The notes under the pieces were generated by a model that did not search any database, had not been told where the DNA came from, and saw only the letters and a list, made by a program, of their open reading frames with translations. 64,000 bases of DNA from Paracoccus benzoatiresistens (GTDB taxonomy: Bacteria; Pseudomonadota; Alphaproteobacteria; Rhodobacterales; Rhodobacteraceae). Location of the stretch: contig NZ_JAPTYD010000001.1 of NCBI RefSeq assembly GCF_026913015.1, positions 62,001 to 126,000 of the forward strand, read 5' to 3'. The translations under genes were made by a program, and so were the position numbers. The stretch's first letter is position 1, and every line of letters starts with the position of its first letter. Positions 37,366 through 46,311 of the stretch are shown here, piece by piece.

Positions 37366-38471
37366 CCGTCCTCCCGCGCAAGGATCATCGCCATGGCCAG
37401 AAGCCCCCCGACCAGCGGCGGCGTCCAGCCTGCCAGCAGGGGCGGCACCTGCCCGTTGTCGCCCAGAACCTGCGCCAGGTTGCGCAGGAAGAACAGCCCG
37501 ATCCCGGCGCCGAAGGCCAGCAGCACCGCGCCTCCGGTGCTGCGCCCGCGCATGTGGCGCATGGTGAAGGCGGCTGCGATCAGCACCATTGCGGCCATCA
37601 GGAAGGGCCGCGCCAGTTCCATCTGCAGCCAGACCTTGTGGCGCGCCGCCGAAAAGCCCGCCCGTTCCAGGCCCGCGATGAAGCCCGGCAATTGCCAGAC
37701 CGGCACGGCCTCGGGGCGGCCGAAGCCCTCGCGGATGCGCTGAGCGGTCAGGTCGGAGGCCAGATCCATCCGGGCGACGGCGCTGACGGCGGCCTCGGGG
37801 TTCGGCTCGGTCAGGGGATAGTCGCGCACATCGGTCAGGTCCCACTTGCCGGGAACCAGCCGGGCCTCGCGCGCCTCGACCCGCCGGACGGGACCGCGGG
37901 TTTCGTGGAAGACCATGAAGGTCGCGTCATAGAGCGTCGTCGCATCGGGGCTGGCGCGGCGGGCGCGGATGACGATCTGGCCTGCTTCCTCGGCCCCCTC
38001 CACCACGGCCTGCCGCAGCCAGACGGCGCTGTCGCCGACCGAGACCGTCTGGCGGCTGGCGCGTTCGATATCGGCCACGGCCTCGTCGAAGCGCGCGCCG
38101 GTGACGGCGACCAGGGGGTTCAGGAAGGCGACCGTCAGCGCCCCGACAAGGACCGCCGTGACGGCGGGCGCGGTCACCACCTTCAACGCCGACCGGCCCG
38201 AGGCGCGGATCGCCACCATCTCGGAGGTGCGGGCAAGGTTCAGGAACAGCGCGATCCCCGCCAGCACGGTCAGTAGCGGCAGGATCGAGTAGAAGCTGGA
38301 GGCGACGTTCAGCGCGGCCAGCCTGAAGGCGCCCCCCAGGCCGATGTCGCGGTCGGAGAAGCGGCGGATCATCTCGATCATGTCGATCAGCAGAAGGATC
38401 AGCAGGAACACGCCCGCGATGGTCACGAAGGACCGCAGGAAGCGCCGCGCGACATAGCGGGCCAGGATCAT
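37362..38471 (-). CDS. lptG: LPS export ABC permease LptG
   Basis: A 369-residue YjgP/YjgQ-family permease of the LptB2FG complex that extracts LPS from the inner membrane. Three membrane helices at the N-terminus (starting MILARYVARRFLRSFVTIAG) and three at the C-terminus flank a periplasmic jellyroll domain (about 130-265). The start overlaps the lptF stop (ATGA) and its own stop overlaps lptD. The cytoplasmic ATPase lptB is not in this window. Confidence 0.95.
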   Translation of the reverse strand: MILARYVARRFLRSFVTIAGVFLLILLLIDMIEMIRRFSDRDIGLGGAFRLAALNVASSFYSILPLLTVLAGIALFLNLARTSEMVAIRASGRSALKVVTAPAVTAVLVGALTVAFLNPLVAVTGARFDEAVADIERASRQTVSVGDSAVWLRQAVVEGAEEAGQIVIRARRASPDATTLYDATFMVFHETRGPVRRVEAREARLVPGKWDLTDVRDYPLTEPNPEAAVSAVARMDLASDLTAQRIREGFGRPEAVPVWQLPGFIAGLERAGFSAARHKVWLQMELARPFLMAAMVLIAAAFTMRHMRGRSTGGAVLLAFGAGIGLFFLRNLAQVLGDNGQVPPLLAGWTPPLVGGLLAMAMILAREDG

Positions 38472-39607
38472 GCGGCGGTTCCCCCCCGATGCGAACCGTG
38501 CCGCAGCCGCCGGGGCTTGGCGGCCACCCACAGCAGCCCGCAGCACAGCGCCGCGCCGATCAGCGCGGGCAGGTACAGGACCGGCCACAGGCCGGGATCG
38601 CGCCCGACCTGGTTGGCGGCCGCATTCGTCAGGAACTGCACCACGATCAGCCCGAGGATCGCCCACAACACCTGCCGCCAGACGCCGAAGCGCGAATAGC
38701 CGCCGATCAGCAGCGTCGCAAAGCCGATCATGGCGGCAATGGGCGACAAGAGGGGCTGGGCGATCCGCTCATGCGCCTCGCGCCTGGCGTCGGCGGGGCT
38801 GGCGCCGGTCGCGGCCAGCAGGTCGGCATCGGGGTTCAGCAGCCGCAGGGTGCCATAGTCGCGCAGGTCGCGGCCCTTTCGCGCGCCGCCGGTCAGCATC
38901 GCGCCGATGTCATAGCTGAATTCCCGGAACCGCGTCACCGCCAGCGATCGGCGCTCGTCCGTCTGGCGCAGGTTCTGCGACATGCCGCTGAGCAGGATCA
39001 GCACCGGCCCGGTGTCCGCGCGGACCACCAGCGCTTCTTCGGACGTGTAGATCGTCTGGTTGGCCGGATCCCGCGCGTCCTCGATGAACAGGTCCAGCAG
39101 GCGGCCGTCGCTGGCGATGTCGCGGATGAACAGGGTGATGCCCTCGGCCGGATACTGGAAGGTGCCGGGCCGCAGGAACTGCTCGGTCACGTCCTGGGCC
39201 AGTTCCGCCTGCCGCTCGGCCAGGCGCGCGCGGGCCATGGGCACCAGCCCGTGGACCAGCACCGCGACCATCACCCCCACGAAGACGCCGAAGACCAGCA
39301 CCGGCCGCGCCAGCCGCCAGGGCGACAGCCCCGCCGCCTGCATGGCCACCAGCTCCGATTCCCCCGACATCCGGTTGGCGCCGTAAGCCGTCGCCGCGAA
39401 GGCCGCGACCGGCAGCACGACCGAGATCACCAGGGGCAGCGTCAGCGCCGTGAATTCCAGCACCACCAGGGCGGTCTGCCCGTCGCTCAGCAGGTCGTCG
39501 AACAGGCTGACGGCGCGGTTGATCCAATAGACGGACACCAGCACCAGCGCGAAAAAGCCGAACAGCGTCAGCAACTGGCTGAGGATGTATCGGTCGATCC
39601 GGGGCAT
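38468..39607 (-). CDS. lptF: LPS export ABC permease LptF
   Basis: A 379-residue YjgP/YjgQ permease, the partner of LptG. It begins MPRIDRYILSQLLTLFGFFA, a typical LptF amphipathic start followed by the first helix. The motif ELVAMQAAGLSPWRLARPVL (about 84-103) is the coupling region that contacts LptB. It is the first gene of the lptF-to-rsmA operon, divergent from pepA across 123 bp. That gap should contain both promoters, although I could not assign clear boxes; it includes an AGCCGC/GCGGCT hairpin. Confidence 0.95.
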   Translation of the reverse strand: MPRIDRYILSQLLTLFGFFALVLVSVYWINRAVSLFDDLLSDGQTALVVLEFTALTLPLVISVVLPVAAFAATAYGANRMSGESELVAMQAAGLSPWRLARPVLVFGVFVGVMVAVLVHGLVPMARARLAERQAELAQDVTEQFLRPGTFQYPAEGITLFIRDIASDGRLLDLFIEDARDPANQTIYTSEEALVVRADTGPVLILLSGMSQNLRQTDERRSLAVTRFREFSYDIGAMLTGGARKGRDLRDYGTLRLLNPDADLLAATGASPADARREAHERIAQPLLSPIAAMIGFATLLIGGYSRFGVWRQVLWAILGLIVVQFLTNAAANQVGRDPGLWPVLYLPALIGAALCCGLLWVAAKPRRLRHGSHRGGTAA

Positions 39608-39730
39608 GTCGCGGGGCTGTCCTTGGAGGCATGTCGGGGGCTGCGGTCACGTCCTGCTTAGCCGCAAGGGCGGCTCTGGAAAAGGGTGCGCGGGCCGACT
39701 AGGCTGCACTTCGCGAAAGATGAGGACGCC

Positions 39731-41311
39731 ATGACCCACCCCGTCGAGATTACCTTTACCGAAATCGCCGCCGACCGGCTGGCCAGCCACGAGGGCCGGG
39801 TGGCGATGATCGTCCAGCCGGGGGGCAGGCTGCCCTCGGGCCTGCCGCGCGCGGCGCGCGAGGCCGCGCAGCGGGCGCTGGAGTCGAAGGCGGGCAAGGG
39901 ACTGAAGCCCGGCGCGGCGCTGGAGCTGGCCTTCCCGGCCGGCATGGCCGCCGAGGCCCTGACGCTGGTGGCGCTGCCGGGCGGGGCCACCATCGCCGAG
40001 GCGCGCAAGGCCGGCGCCGCCATCGGCGCCAAGCTGGGCAAGACCCATACGCTGGTGCTGGCGGGCGGGCACAAGCTGGCGGGCGAGATCGCGCTTGGCA
40101 TCGCGCTGCGGGGCTATGACTTCTCGGTCTATCAGACGAAGCCGTCCGAGGACGGGCAGGAGGCGGGCGCCGACCCCATTCCGCAAAGCGTCACGCACGA
40201 GGCCGACAATGCGGTGATGGCCGACGCCCAGGCCGACAGCGCACCCGAGGCGCCGGACGAGCCGGTGTCGGAAAAGGCCCGCGTGACCTTCATGGTCAAG
40301 GATCCCGAGGCGCTGGCAAGGACCGCGCAGGACGCCGCGGCGGTGGCCGAGGGCGTGTTCTTCACCCGCGACCTGGTCAACGAACCGGCCAACGTCCTGA
40401 CCACCACCGATTTCGCCGACCGCCTGAAGGCGATGGAGGAGATCGGCCTGACCGTCGAGGTGCTGGAGGAAGACCAGCTTGCCGAACTGGGAATGCGCGC
40501 GCTTCTGGGCGTGGGGCAGGGGTCGGAAAGCCCGTCAAAGGTCGTGGTGATGCACTGGAACGGCGGCGGGGACGAAGCGCCGCTGGCCCTGGTCGGCAAG
40601 GGCGTCGTCTTCGATACCGGCGGCATTTCCATCAAGCCCGCCGCCGGGATGGAGGAGATGACCATGGACATGGGCGGCGCGGGGGTCGTGGCGGGCGTCA
40701 TGCGCACGCTGGCCCTGCGCCGGGCCAAGGCCAATGTCGTGGGCCTGGTCGGCCTGGTGGAGAACATGCCCGACGGCAAGGCGCAGCGCCCGGGCGATAT
40801 CGTGAAGTCGATGAAGGGCGACACGATCGAGGTCATCAATACCGATGCCGAAGGCCGGCTCGTGCTGGCCGACGTGCTGTGGTATGCGCAGACGCGCTTC
40901 AACCCGCCTGCCGTGATCGACCTGGCGACGCTGACCGGGGCCGTCATCATCGCGCTTGGCCATGACAACGCAGGCGTCTTTGCCAATGACGACGCGCTTG
41001 CCGACAACCTGCTGTCCGCTGCCAGGGCGGAAGGCGAGGGCGCGTGGCGGCTGCCCCTGGGCCAGCCCTACGACAACCTCATCAAGTCGCGCCTGGCCGA
41101 CATGAAGAACACCGGCGGCCGTGCGGCGGGGTCGATCACGGCGGCGCAGTTCCTTCAACGCTTCATCCGCAAGGGCCAGCCTTGGGCGCATATCGACATC
41201 GCGGGCGTGGCGCTGCCGCCCGGCGCGACCGATCTTGCGCCCAAGGGGGCGACCGGCTGGGGGGTGATGACGCTCGACCGCCTGATCCGCGACCGCTACG
41301 AGGCGAAATAG
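39731..41311 (+). CDS. pepA: Cytosol (leucyl) aminopeptidase, M17 family
   Basis: A 526-residue M17 aminopeptidase with two metal ions, which releases N-terminal amino acids in the cytoplasm; in E. coli PepA also binds DNA. The N-terminal macro-like domain (about 1-190) carries an acidic insertion around EAGADPIPQ. The catalytic domain contains GKGVVFDTGGISIKPAAGM and the signature NTDAEGRLVLAD. GAGGA lies about 7 nt before the ATG. It is followed at 5 nt by holC, a pairing conserved in many alphaproteobacteria. Confidence 0.95.
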   Translation: MTHPVEITFTEIAADRLASHEGRVAMIVQPGGRLPSGLPRAAREAAQRALESKAGKGLKPGAALELAFPAGMAAEALTLVALPGGATIAEARKAGAAIGAKLGKTHTLVLAGGHKLAGEIALGIALRGYDFSVYQTKPSEDGQEAGADPIPQSVTHEADNAVMADAQADSAPEAPDEPVSEKARVTFMVKDPEALARTAQDAAAVAEGVFFTRDLVNEPANVLTTTDFADRLKAMEEIGLTVEVLEEDQLAELGMRALLGVGQGSESPSKVVVMHWNGGGDEAPLALVGKGVVFDTGGISIKPAAGMEEMTMDMGGAGVVAGVMRTLALRRAKANVVGLVGLVENMPDGKAQRPGDIVKSMKGDTIEVINTDAEGRLVLADVLWYAQTRFNPPAVIDLATLTGAVIIALGHDNAGVFANDDALADNLLSAARAEGEGAWRLPLGQPYDNLIKSRLADMKNTGGRAAGSITAAQFLQRFIRKGQPWAHIDIAGVALPPGATDLAPKGATGWGVMTLDRLIRDRYEAK

Positions 41312-41316
41312 GCCCG

Positions 41317-41766
41317 ATGGGCAACGCGCTGTTCTATCACCTGACCCGCTCGCCCGCCGAAAGCCTGTTGCCGCAGCTGATCGGCAAGTCGCTGGCGGCG
41401 GGCTGGCAGGTGGAACTGCGCGGCACCGATCCGGCCCGGATGGAGCGGCTGGACCTGCATCTGTGGCAGGGCGACGGTTTCCTGCCGCACGGGCTGGCGG
41501 GCGGGCCGCATGACTCGCGCCAGCCGGTCCTGCTGACGGTGGCGGGCCAGGGGGCCGCGAACGGCCCCGCCTGCCTGATGGCGCTGGACGGGGCCGAGGT
41601 CGCGCCCGCCGAATGCCAGGCGCTGACCCGCACCTGCATCATCTTCGACGGTGGCGACGGGGCTGCCACCGCCCGGGCCCGTGACCAGTGGCGGGCGCTG
41701 ACCGGCGCGGGGGTGGCCGCCGAATACTGGTCCGAGGAAGGCGGCCGCTGGGAACGCAAGCGATAG
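41317..41766 (+). CDS. holC: DNA polymerase III chi subunit
   Basis: A 149-residue HolC protein, the clamp-loader accessory subunit that contacts single-stranded-DNA-binding protein. FYHLTRSPAESLLPQLIGKS near the N-terminus and DLHLWQGDGFLPHG (about residues 47-60) match the family. The C-terminus YWSEEGGRWERK is also typical. It starts 5 nt after pepA, so the two genes are probably co-transcribed. No ribosome-binding site distinct from the pepA end is needed. Confidence 0.92.
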   Translation: MGNALFYHLTRSPAESLLPQLIGKSLAAGWQVELRGTDPARMERLDLHLWQGDGFLPHGLAGGPHDSRQPVLLTVAGQGAANGPACLMALDGAEVAPAECQALTRTCIIFDGGDGAATARARDQWRALTGAGVAAEYWSEEGGRWERKR

Positions 41767-41823
41767 GCCTTGCGGCAACTTGACCCTTGCGCGGAGCGCG
41801 CGGGATCTGGCATCGCCACGGTC

Positions 41824-42198
41824 ATGCGGCGCAAGCGTTCACCCCGGATCCTCGGCCTGGCCTTTCTGGCCCTGACGGTGCTTGCCCTGGCCACCGGCCT
41901 TTCCGCAAGTCCCGTCCCGACCGAGATGGACCTGCGGCTTCAGGCCTGGGTCCTGTCGGGCGTCAGCCTGGACGACATCCTGTGCGAGGACCACGGCGCG
42001 GGCCACCTGGGCCACGGTGATGGTCATTGCCCGCTGTGCAACCTGACCGCGCCGCCGGGGCTGCCTGCGGTCGCCCCGTCGCTGACAGATGCCGACCAGC
42101 GGATCCTGGCCCGCATCGTGCTGCCCCAGATCCGACGGGCCGAGGGGCGGGCCCGCGATCCCGCCCTCCCCAAGCGCGGACCACCGGCCCTGACCTGA
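41824..42198 (+). CDS. Exported His/Cys-rich protein, possibly metal-binding (DUF2946-like)
   Basis: A 124-residue protein with an N-terminal signal or anchor helix (RILGLAFLALTVLALATGLSA). A compact His/Cys cluster follows: CEDHGAGHLGHGDGHCPLC (Cys54, Cys69, Cys72 and five His), which looks like a metal site. The CPxC pattern recalls DUF2946 proteins, often found near copper or iron transport genes. It lies 55 nt upstream of a PepSY membrane protein, with which it is probably expressed. The start could also be an in-frame ATG 54 nt upstream (41770), which would place extra residues before the helix. The assignment to a metal role is inference. Confidence 0.72.
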   Translation: MRRKRSPRILGLAFLALTVLALATGLSASPVPTEMDLRLQAWVLSGVSLDDILCEDHGAGHLGHGDGHCPLCNLTAPPGLPAVAPSLTDADQRILARIVLPQIRRAEGRARDPALPKRGPPALT

Positions 42199-42252
42199 AT
42201 GACGCCGCCGCCCCAAACGGGCGGCACAGCCTTGTCCTTTCAGGTTCCATCC

Positions 42253-43611
42253 ATGACACATCTGATCGATACCCCGCGGGCCGATGCCGCCCGCACCACG
42301 CTGCGTCCCTTTCTGCTGCGGATGCATTTCTATGCCGGGCTGTTCGTCGGCCCCTTCATCTTCGTCGCCGCCCTGACCGGGCTGCTTTATGTCCTGACCC
42401 CGCAGATCGAGACCTGGCTTTATCGCGACGCGCTGTTCACCGATTCTGCCGGCACGCCGCGCAGCCTGACCGACCAGGCCCGGGCCGCGCGCGAGGCCCT
42501 GGGGGCCGACCTGGCGGTATCCGCCGTGCGCCCGGCGACCGGGCCGGGCCGGACCACGCGGATCATGTTTTCGGACCCCGCGCTTGGCCCGTCCGAGAAC
42601 CGGACGCTGTTCGTCGACCCCGTCACGCTGGAGGTGCGGGGCGACCTGACGACCTATGGCACTTCGGGGATCCTGCCGTTCCGCACCACGCTGGACTACC
42701 TGCACCGCAACATGCTGCTGGGCGACCTGGGCCGGTATTACAGCGAACTGGCCGCGTCCTGGCTGTGGGTGGCGGTGCTGGGCGGCGTCGCCTTGTGGGC
42801 GACGGGGCCGCGCAGACGTCGCAGGCTGGCCGAAATGCCGTCCCCGCAGCGCCGCCGCTGGCTGCATGGCACGATCGGCACCGTGCTGTCGGTGGTTCTG
42901 CTGTTCGTGTCGGTGACCGGGCTGACCTGGTCCCAGCAGGGCGGCGCGCGGATCGACGCGCTGCGCGGCCAGTTGGGCTGGGTCACGCCCTCGGCCAGTG
43001 CGGCGCTTGACGGGGCTGCGGATCCCGCGGGCGAACATGCGGGACATGGCGATCACGCCGCGCACATGTCCCACGACCCCGCCGCAAGGGAGGACCGCCT
43101 GGAGGGGCTGGACGCGGTGGCCGGTGCCGCCCGCGCGGGCGGGTTGGATTCGCCGATGATGGAAATCCGCCTGCCCAAGCCCGATCAGGCATGGGTGGTG
43201 CGCGAATATGACCGCAGTTGGCCCACGCAGGTCGATACGGTGGCGATCAACCCGGACACGCTGAGGATCACCAGCCGCGCCGATTTTGCGGACTTCACGC
43301 TGATCCCCAAGCTGATCCGCTGGGGCATCGACGCGCATATGGGCGTTCTGTTCGGCATCCCGAACCAGGCCTTGATGGCGGCGGTCGCCCTGGGGCTGAT
43401 GGTCACGATCGTTTATGGCTACCGGATGTGGTGGACCCGTCGCCCCAAGCCGGCAGAACCGCTGTGGGCAAGCTGGCGGCGCCTGTCGCCCGGCCAGCAA
43501 CTGGCATGGGCGGCGCTTGCGGCGGCGCTTGGCTGGGCGCTGCCGGTGCTGGGGGTCAGCCTGGCCTTCTTCCTGGCGGTCGACCTGCTGCGGGGGCAGG
43601 CGGCGCGCTGA
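42253..43611 (+). CDS. PepSY-associated transmembrane protein (putative metal/siderophore reductase)
   Basis: A 452-residue inner-membrane protein of the PepSY-associated TM family (COG3182, PiuB-like). It has an N-terminal helix (LRPFLLRMHFYAGLFVGPFI), a PepSY-like periplasmic part, two or three central helices with LLFVSVTGLTWSQQGGARI, and two C-terminal helices. A His-rich periplasmic loop (about 259-277, GEHAGHGDHAAHMSHD) suggests metal contact. Family members are linked to iron-siderophore reduction or copper handling. The ATG used matches family N-termini; another ATG 54 nt upstream abuts the previous stop. It converges with urtE, with directly abutting stop codons. Confidence 0.85.
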   Translation: MTHLIDTPRADAARTTLRPFLLRMHFYAGLFVGPFIFVAALTGLLYVLTPQIETWLYRDALFTDSAGTPRSLTDQARAAREALGADLAVSAVRPATGPGRTTRIMFSDPALGPSENRTLFVDPVTLEVRGDLTTYGTSGILPFRTTLDYLHRNMLLGDLGRYYSELAASWLWVAVLGGVALWATGPRRRRRLAEMPSPQRRRWLHGTIGTVLSVVLLFVSVTGLTWSQQGGARIDALRGQLGWVTPSASAALDGAADPAGEHAGHGDHAAHMSHDPAAREDRLEGLDAVAGAARAGGLDSPMMEIRLPKPDQAWVVREYDRSWPTQVDTVAINPDTLRITSRADFADFTLIPKLIRWGIDAHMGVLFGIPNQALMAAVALGLMVTIVYGYRMWWTRRPKPAEPLWASWRRLSPGQQLAWAALAAALGWALPVLGVSLAFFLAVDLLRGQAAR

Positions 43612-44319
43612 TCAGGCCGCCGCGTGGCCGGCCAGCCGGGCGTGCAGGTCGGCGCGCCGCAGGCTGGCCTTGGGGCCGGACATCACTGCGCGGCCCCGCT
43701 CCAGCACCAGGAAGTCGTCCCCCAGATCCCAGGCGAAGTCGAAGAACTGCTCGACCAGGACGATGGCCATGTCGCCTTGGTCGCGCAGCGCGGCGATGAC
43801 CCGGCCGATACCTGCTATGATGTTGGGCTGGATGCCCTCGGTCGGTTCGTCCAGCAGCAGCACGCGCGGCCTGGTGATCAGCGCGCGGGCGATGGCAAGC
43901 TGCTGCTGCTGGCCGCCCGACAGGTCGCCGCCGCGGCGATGCGCCATTTCCGCCAGGACGGGAAAGCTGTCGAAGATCGTATCCGGGATTCGGCGCTGAT
44001 CGCGGGGCAGGCAGGCGAAGCCGGTCTCGAGGTTCTCGCGCACGGTCAGCATGGGAAAGATCGCGCGGCCCTGCGGGACATAGCCCACTCCGCGCCGCGC
44101 CATCTGCTGCGCGGTGATCCGGCCCAGATCCTTGCCGTCGAAGCGGATCGTGCCGCCGGTTCGCGGATGCCGCCCGGCCAGCAGGTTCATCAGGGATGTC
44201 TTGCCCACGCCGTTGTTGCCCATCACGCAGGTCACGGAACCGGGACGCGCGGCGATGTCGATCCCGTGCAGGATCTGGCTGCCGCCGTAATGCAGGGTCA
44301 GGTTCTTGGCTTCCAGCAT
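43612..44319 (-). CDS. urtE: Urea ABC transporter ATP-binding protein UrtE
   Basis: A 235-residue LivF-type ABC ATPase. Walker A is GNNGVGKTS (about 34-42), the signature LSGGQQQQLAIARAL, and Walker B VLLLDEPTEGIQPN. The TEGIQPNI sequence is typical of UrtE among the branched-chain amino-acid-type transporters. It is the last gene of urtABCDE, separated from urtD by only 3 nt, and it drives high-affinity urea uptake together with UrtD. Confidence 0.94.
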   Translation of the reverse strand: MLEAKNLTLHYGGSQILHGIDIAARPGSVTCVMGNNGVGKTSLMNLLAGRHPRTGGTIRFDGKDLGRITAQQMARRGVGYVPQGRAIFPMLTVRENLETGFACLPRDQRRIPDTIFDSFPVLAEMAHRRGGDLSGGQQQQLAIARALITRPRVLLLDEPTEGIQPNIIAGIGRVIAALRDQGDMAIVLVEQFFDFAWDLGDDFLVLERGRAVMSGPKASLRRADLHARLAGHAAA

Positions 44320-44322
44320 GTC

Positions 44323-45063
44323 CTATCGCCCCAGATAGACTTCGATCACGTCGGGATTGCGGGTCACATGATCCAGCGACCCTTCGGCCAGCACGGAACC
44401 CTGGTGCAGCACCGTCACCTTGCAGTTCAGGCGGCGCACGAAGTCCATGTCGTGTTCCACCACCACGACCGCCCGCGTCTGCGCCAGCCTGACCAGCAGC
44501 GCGGTGGTTTGTTCGCGTTCGGCCAGCGTCATCCCGGCGGCGGGTTCGTCGACCAGCAGCAGGCGCGGTTCCTGCGCCAGAAGCATGCCGATCTCCAGCC
44601 ACTGCTTCTGGCCATGCGACAGCTCGCCCGCCTTGCGGCCGACCTGCTGGGCCAGGCCCACCTCGGACGCCAGGTCGGCCACCTTGTCGTCCGATGCCGC
44701 GGACGGCCGCCAGCCCAGCACCGAAAAGGGGTTGCGGCTGGCCTTCAGCGCCATGGTCAGGTTGTCGGCCACCGTCTGGTCCTCGAAGACGGTGGGCCGC
44801 TGGAACTTGCGCCCCACGCCTTCGCGCGCGATCTGCGCCTCGTTCATCCGCAGCAGCGATTTCGGCGGCGTGCCCCATTTGACGTCGCCCGCATCGGGGC
44901 GGGTTTTGCCGGTCACGATGTCCATGAAGGTCGTCTTCCCCGCGCCGTTGGGGCCGATCACGGCGCGCAACTCCGCCTCGCCGATGTTGAAAGACAGGTT
45001 GTTGATGGCCTTGAAGCCGTCGAAGCTGACCGAGATGCTGTCCACCTCAAGAAGCGCGCTCAT
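44323..45063 (-). CDS. urtD: Urea ABC transporter ATP-binding protein UrtD
   Basis: A 246-residue LivG-type ABC ATPase. Walker A is GPNGAGKTT, the signature LSHGQKQWLEIGMLLA (an SHGQ variant normal for UrtD) and Walker B LLLVDEPAAGMT. The segment VSFDGFKAINNLSF near the start is characteristic. The ATG overlaps the urtC stop (ATGA). A longer reading would add 54 Arg/Pro-rich residues that are out-of-frame urtC sequence. Confidence 0.94.
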   Translation of the reverse strand: MSALLEVDSISVSFDGFKAINNLSFNIGEAELRAVIGPNGAGKTTFMDIVTGKTRPDAGDVKWGTPPKSLLRMNEAQIAREGVGRKFQRPTVFEDQTVADNLTMALKASRNPFSVLGWRPSAASDDKVADLASEVGLAQQVGRKAGELSHGQKQWLEIGMLLAQEPRLLLVDEPAAGMTLAEREQTTALLVRLAQTRAVVVVEHDMDFVRRLNCKVTVLHQGSVLAEGSLDHVTRNPDVIEVYLGR

Positions 45064-46307
45064 GCCTTGGCCTCCTGTTCCTGCAATGCGCCCTGGTCGG
45101 GGCCAAGGTCGCGGCCATGCCGCTGCGGGGGCAGGATGCCGCCCAAGCGATCGAAGATCCCCGCGATGCCCTTGGGCGCGAACAGCGTGACCAGCACGAA
45201 GCTGAGGCCAAGCGCCACCTGCCACCAGTCCACCCAGTTGACCACATAGCCCGGCAGGTGGATCGAGGGTGCCCGTCCGCCGGTGAACCAGCTTGACAGC
45301 AGCGACACGACAACCGCGCCGATGATGGCGCCGTAAAGCCTGCCGCGCCCGCCGATCGCCACCCAGACCGCCAGATAGATCGAGGCGATGGGCATCAGTT
45401 CCGCCGGATTGATGATCCCGGCCTGCGGGTAATACAGCGCCCCCGCGACGGCGGTGATCATCGCGGCCAGGGTGAAGACCACCAGCTTGAAGCCCTCGAC
45501 CGGGTAGCCGAGGAAGCGCACGCGAGTTTCATCGTCGCGGATGGCGCGGACCACGCTGCCGAACTTGCCGCTGACCAGCCAGGCCGCCAGGACATAGGCC
45601 AGTGCTAAGGCCAGGGCCGATGCCCAGAGGAACCAGACCGACAGGGTGGCTTGGTCGATGCCGTCAAGGCCCGGGATGTTCTGCAGGCCCGACAATCCGT
45701 TATTGCCGCGAAAGCCGCTGTCGTTCTGGAACAGCCACAGGGCCAGCGCCAGCGTCATCGCCTGGGTCAGGATCGACAGGTAGACCCCGTTCACGCGGCT
45801 GCGGAAGGCAAGCCAGCCGAAGACCAGGGCCAGCAGGCCGGGCACGGCCAGAACCAGCAGCAGCTGGATCGGCAGCGAATGGGCGAAGGACCAGACCAGC
45901 GGCAGATCGGCCGATCCGACGACGCCGAAGATCTGGTTGGCGACGCCTTCCTGCAACTCGGCCGGCGTGGGCGGGATCGGGTTCTGGGCCAAGCTGGCCG
46001 CGACGATGGATTCCGTGCGCGCATACATCAGCCATTGGCCGATCAGGTAGCCGCCAAGGGCGAAGAAGGCCATCTGGCCCAGCGACAGGATGCCCAGGTA
46101 GCCCCAGACCAGATCCATCGCCACCGCCGCAAGCGCCAGGCACAGGGTCTTGCCCAGCACCTTGACGGTCGAGGTCGGGATGACGCCGCTGCCATATGCC
46201 TGGCTCAGCAGCGTGACGGCGACGGTGAAGACCGCCAGCACCGCCAGCACCACCAGGACCTGTGGGTTGCGCAGGATGAAGGGCTGCCGGGTCAGCTTTT
46301 CGGTCAT
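45060..46307 (-). CDS. urtC: Urea ABC transporter permease UrtC
   Basis: A 415-residue LivM-type permease with about ten hydrophobic segments. DLVWGYLGILSLGQMAFFALGGY (recognisable part GYLGILSLGQMAFFALGG, about 68-85) and a conserved ARTES-containing loop match UrtC. The coupling region SGKFGSVVRAIRDDETRVRF is near residue 247. The ATG lies 4 nt after the urtB stop and its own stop overlaps urtD. Confidence 0.94.
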   Translation of the reverse strand: MTEKLTRQPFILRNPQVLVVLAVLAVFTVAVTLLSQAYGSGVIPTSTVKVLGKTLCLALAAVAMDLVWGYLGILSLGQMAFFALGGYLIGQWLMYARTESIVAASLAQNPIPPTPAELQEGVANQIFGVVGSADLPLVWSFAHSLPIQLLLVLAVPGLLALVFGWLAFRSRVNGVYLSILTQAMTLALALWLFQNDSGFRGNNGLSGLQNIPGLDGIDQATLSVWFLWASALALALAYVLAAWLVSGKFGSVVRAIRDDETRVRFLGYPVEGFKLVVFTLAAMITAVAGALYYPQAGIINPAELMPIASIYLAVWVAIGGRGRLYGAIIGAVVVSLLSSWFTGGRAPSIHLPGYVVNWVDWWQVALGLSFVLVTLFAPKGIAGIFDRLGGILPPQRHGRDLGPDQGALQEQEAKA

Positions 46308-46311
46308 GGGG

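Noticed and set aside
37366..37845. Upstream extension of lptD (and similar extensions of lptG, pdxA, rsmA, urtD, ureD, ureG)
   Set aside because: The extra residues are Arg/Pro/Gly-rich out-of-frame readings of the preceding gene; ribosome-binding sites, ATGA overlaps and family N-termini support the shorter starts.
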